A stretch of 64,000 bases of DNA, taken from NCBI GenBank assembly GCA_036435485.1, contig CM071598.1, positions 141,836,148-141,900,147 on the forward strand. Direction: 5' to 3'. Below the pieces are notes generated by a model. That model had not been told where the DNA came from. It searched no databases and saw only the letters and a program-made list of their open reading frames with translations. The stretch is from Saposhnikovia divaricata. Taxonomy: Eukaryota > Streptophyta > Magnoliopsida > Apiales > Apiaceae. Each line of letters starts with the position of its first letter. The stretch's first letter is position 1. Shown piece after piece: positions 61,368-64,000 of the stretch. A program made the position numbers and the translations under genes.

Positions 61368-63915
61368 TCAAACATAATAGACTTTGAGATTCGATGCATG
61401 CCAAATGCGAGGCACCTCGTTCCCTTCCAAAGTCTCCAACTTGTATGATCCACGGCCCACTGTGCCTCTGACTCGATATGGGCCTTCCCAATTCGAGGCC
61501 AACTTTCCCTTCTGTCCAACTCCGGATGCTTCAATCTTTCTGAGTACTAAGTCCCCCTGACGGAAGAACCTTTCTTTCACCCTCAGGTTATAGTAGAAGG
61601 AAGCTTTCTTCTGATGTTCAGCATTCCTAGCATGGGCTTCATCCCTTACCTCATCTATCAGGTCAAGGGCCAGCCTTATTCCCTCTTCATTAGTGTCTGG
61701 TTCGAAGGTTTCCACCCGTGGAGATGCATGCATAATTTCCATGGGTACCACAGCTTCAGCTCCATAAGCTAAAATGAATGGAGTCACCCCAGTAGTCACC
61801 TTGCATGTGGTACTGTATGCCCAGAGTATGGGTAGTAACTCATCCACCCAAGTGTTTTTGGAGCATTCCACCCTTTTCTAGAGTCCATCAAGGATGATTC
61901 GATTAGCAACCTCAGCTTTCCCGTTGGCTTGAGGGTGGGTAACCGAGGTGAACCAAAGCTCAATTCCATTCTCATCACAATAGTCTCTAAATTCTTTGTT
62001 GTTGAATTGTAGCCCATTGTCCGTAACCAGGATTCGTGGTATTCCGTACCTACACATGACGTTCTCCCAGAAGAACTGCATAACTTGCTTGGTTATGATT
62101 TTAACCAAGGGTTTGGCCTCAATCCACTTCGTGAAGTAATCAATAGCTACAACCAAAAATTTCCTTTGAGCAGTGGCCAAAGGAAAAGGCCCAAGTATAT
62201 CCATTCCCCACATAGCAAAAGGAATGGGGGAGCTGACGGATGTCAGCATCTCTGGTGGTTGCCTAACCACTGGTGCATGTTTCTGGCATCGATCACACTT
62301 TTTCACGTACTCCTTGGAATCAGCCATCATCTTAGGCCAATAGAATTCGAGTCTGACTAACTTGTGAGCTAGGGCCCTGCCCCCCAAGTGTTGTCCACAA
62401 ATTCCCTCATGGACGTCCTCAATAGCTGATTTGGCCCCTTCGGGTCTCAAACACTTCAGATAAGGAATCATAAAAGACTTCTTGTAGAGTATCCCTTCGA
62501 TCAGAGCATACCTCAACGCCCTCACAGATAATTTTTGTGCCTCCATGGCATCAGTCGGGAGCCAACCGGTCTCAAGGTGTGCTTTTATGGGATCTATCCA
62601 ACATTCCTTTACCCCGATAGGTGCAACCAACTTCGAATCGATAGTAAGGGTTCTCAGAACTTGGAAGTAGACACTTCCAGAATAATTCTCTATCTCGGAG
62701 GAGGCAAACTTAGATAAGGCATCGGCCTTGATGTTTTCCTCCCTCAGAATGTGCTCGATGTAGCACTCATAGAATTGAGTCATTACTGCCTTCACAAGCC
62801 TTAAGTACTTGGCCATGGTTTCATCCCTTGCCTCAAACTCTCCATTGACCTGGGCCACAACTAGCCTTGAATCTCCACAAACTTTAAGATTTTTGACCCT
62901 TAGTGCTCCTGCCAAACCAAGACCAGCTATCAAAGCTTCATACTCTGCCTCATTATTTGGAAGTCCAATTTCAGGGCGTATTCAATCATGAATCCATCAG
63001 GACTTTGTAGGACAAGACCTGCACCACTTGTTTTTGTTTTTGATGCCCCATCAAAGTAGAGCATCCAGAATTGTTTCTCTTCAATTATGGGTTCCTTGTC
63101 TTCCTTATTACCTTCTTGAGGTATCTCCTGCCCCCCGACTTCTTGGTTGTCAATGGTGCATTCAACCACGAAGTCAGCAAGTGCTTGAGCTTTAATGGTC
63201 GTCCTTGGCTTGTACTTAATATCGAATTCTCCCAACACAATCGCCCACTTGATGAGCCTACCACTGGCTTTAGGGATGTGTAAAATATTCCTCAATGGTT
63301 GTCCTGTAAGGACTTCGATCTTGTGTGCTTGAAAATAGGGCCATAGTTTCCTAGAGGCAGTTATCAATGCTAAGGCAAACTTCTCAATAGTGGAATAGTT
63401 CAACTCTGCTCCGTGTAAAACTTTGCTCACATAGTATACGGGTTTCTGAACCTTGTTTTCCTCCTTTACCAGCATCGTACTCATAGCTTGATCCGAAATC
63501 GCCAAGTAAAGATAGAGGATTTCTCCCATACTCGGCTTGGCCAATAGCGGGGCTTCAGCCATATACTTCTTCACCTGCTCAAAAGCCTCTTGGCTTTCTC
63601 TGTCCACTCAAAGTTTTTTACCTTCTTCAAGGTTTTAAAGAACGGCAAACACTTGTCCAGGATAGCTTTGATTTTGTCGGGGTTAGCCTCGATTCCCCGT
63701 TTCGAGACCATGAGACCCAAAAACTTTCTTGACCCAACACCAAAAGCACACTTGGTCGGGTTCAACATCATCTTATGGTGCCTCAGCACTTCAAATGCCT
63801 TGCGTAGGTGTTCAATGTGATCCGCCTTGTTTAGGCTTTTCACCTACATATCATCCACATAAACCTCCATAGTCTTTCCAATGAGATGAGAAAAAATCTT
63901 GTTTACCAACCTCTG
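61368..63915 (-). pseudogene. pol of the Tat-type element (RT end, two RNase H, integrase)
   Basis: On the minus strand: QRLVNK at the cut edge (about 63912), then YVDDM (63861-63847) followed by TAG at 63846-63844, then the RT end (DHIEHLRKAFEVLRHHKMML). After a frame change near 63590 comes RNase H (ISDQAMSTMLVKEE, QPLRNILHIPKA). A second RNase H follows (WMLYFDGASKTKTSGAGL), with a one-base frame change near 62935 before EAEYEALIAGL. The integrase shows His-His-Cys-Cys (HEGICGQHLGG, KKCDRCQKH), Asp in GMDILGPF, Asp in VTDNGLQF, Glu in ANGKAEVANR, then TAG near 61876. Its C-terminal domain ends ASNLKVYYV at 61368. These enzymes would make and insert the DNA copy. Few lesions suggest a fairly young element. 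Confidence 0.9.
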
Positions 63916-64000
63916 TGTAAGAACCCCAAATTTTGGATATAATTAAAACTTTTTATTAAGTAATGATAAAATGAGGAACAATGATTCCGACAACAAGGTC
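63916..64000 (-). mobile_element. Edge of another LTR retrotransposon, nested in RT
   Basis: At 63916 the RT reading stops and TGTAAGAACCCC starts, an LTR end of the Ty3 style that resembles the plus-strand start of the LTRs at 9968 (TGTAAAAACCCG). The five bases before it, CTCTG, belong to the RT codons for QR and would be the target duplication. The rest lies outside the window. Confidence 0.6.

Larger units (their letters stand above)
57125..63915 (-). mobile_element. 3' part of a Tat-type Ty3 retrotransposon with an antisense gene
   Basis: From right to left on the minus strand: RT end with YVDD, RNase H, a second (archaeal-type) RNase H, integrase, a spacer holding an antisense gene, tandem repeats, PPT and LTR. 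Two RNase H domains and a long region between integrase and LTR are marks of the Tat lineage. The LTR end TGTGGAATAAAA (plus) sits in unit 2 of the AT-rich tandem repeat after GGTGA. The 5' half, the other LTR and the second target duplication must lie beyond the window, past another LTR that cuts RT at 63916. Confidence 0.85.

Noticed and set aside
62085..63820. Plus-strand frames opposite the Tat-type pol
   Set aside because: They are shadows of the well-supported minus-strand pol.

Overview
This window is nuclear DNA of a flowering plant, probably a eudicot. It is AT-rich, its genes have introns with GT/AG borders, and most of it is transposable elements in nested layers. Only two ordinary host genes are visible. 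One is a class III secretory peroxidase of the PER7 type (20331-21787, three exons). The other is a single-exon CLE peptide precursor ending in the exact TDIF dodecapeptide HEVPSGPNPISN (27116-27466), the ligand family that controls vascular cambium.

Layout. 1-9962: an old, broken Ty3 element of the Tat type (gag remnants, the start of RT, an LTR-like 3' end). It is studded with copies of the palindrome GAGGGCGCGCCCTC and split at 2253-~7100 by a 5'-truncated, probably Ty1/copia element on the minus strand. 9963-16476: a tandem LTR-int-LTR-int-LTR array on the minus strand. Its LTRs are about 2.05 kb, but each internal region is only 158 bp and holds little more than a primer binding site and a polypurine tract. 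One ATTAT target duplication flanks the whole array. 17434-19225: a non-coding hAT-type DNA transposon. 20231-21787: the peroxidase gene. 22759-24490: a miniature LTR element (TRIM) whose second LTR was hit by a hAT deletion derivative with a perfect 8-bp target duplication. 25806-26400: degraded small LTR pieces. 27116-27466: the CLE gene. 28842-30423: a second hAT-like element with a Stowaway-like MITE inside. 30432-32814: AT-rich sequence with no recognisable gene.

32903-56266: a second LTR-int-LTR-int-LTR array on the plus strand. It is a Tekay/Del-type chromovirus with 4.0-kb LTRs, again with one outer target duplication (TGATC). Both internal copies lack a visible gag and protease, and they share the same inactivating stops in pol. 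The array sits inside an AT-rich tandem repeat that resumes at 56262. 57125 to the right edge: the 3' part of a Tat-type Ty3 element on the minus strand (RT end, two RNase H domains, integrase, tandem repeats, PPT, LTR). It carries a multi-exon gene with its own TATA box in antisense, between integrase and 3' LTR. Its RT is cut at 63916 by another LTR that runs out of the window.

The most unusual points are: the long-LTR/158-bp-internal array; two independent three-LTR arrays in one 64-kb window; a chromovirus that was already dead before it was duplicated; the dispersed GC palindrome in an AT-rich element; and the antisense gene plus palindromic tandem repeats of the Tat element. All assignments come from reading motifs by eye; no database search was possible.
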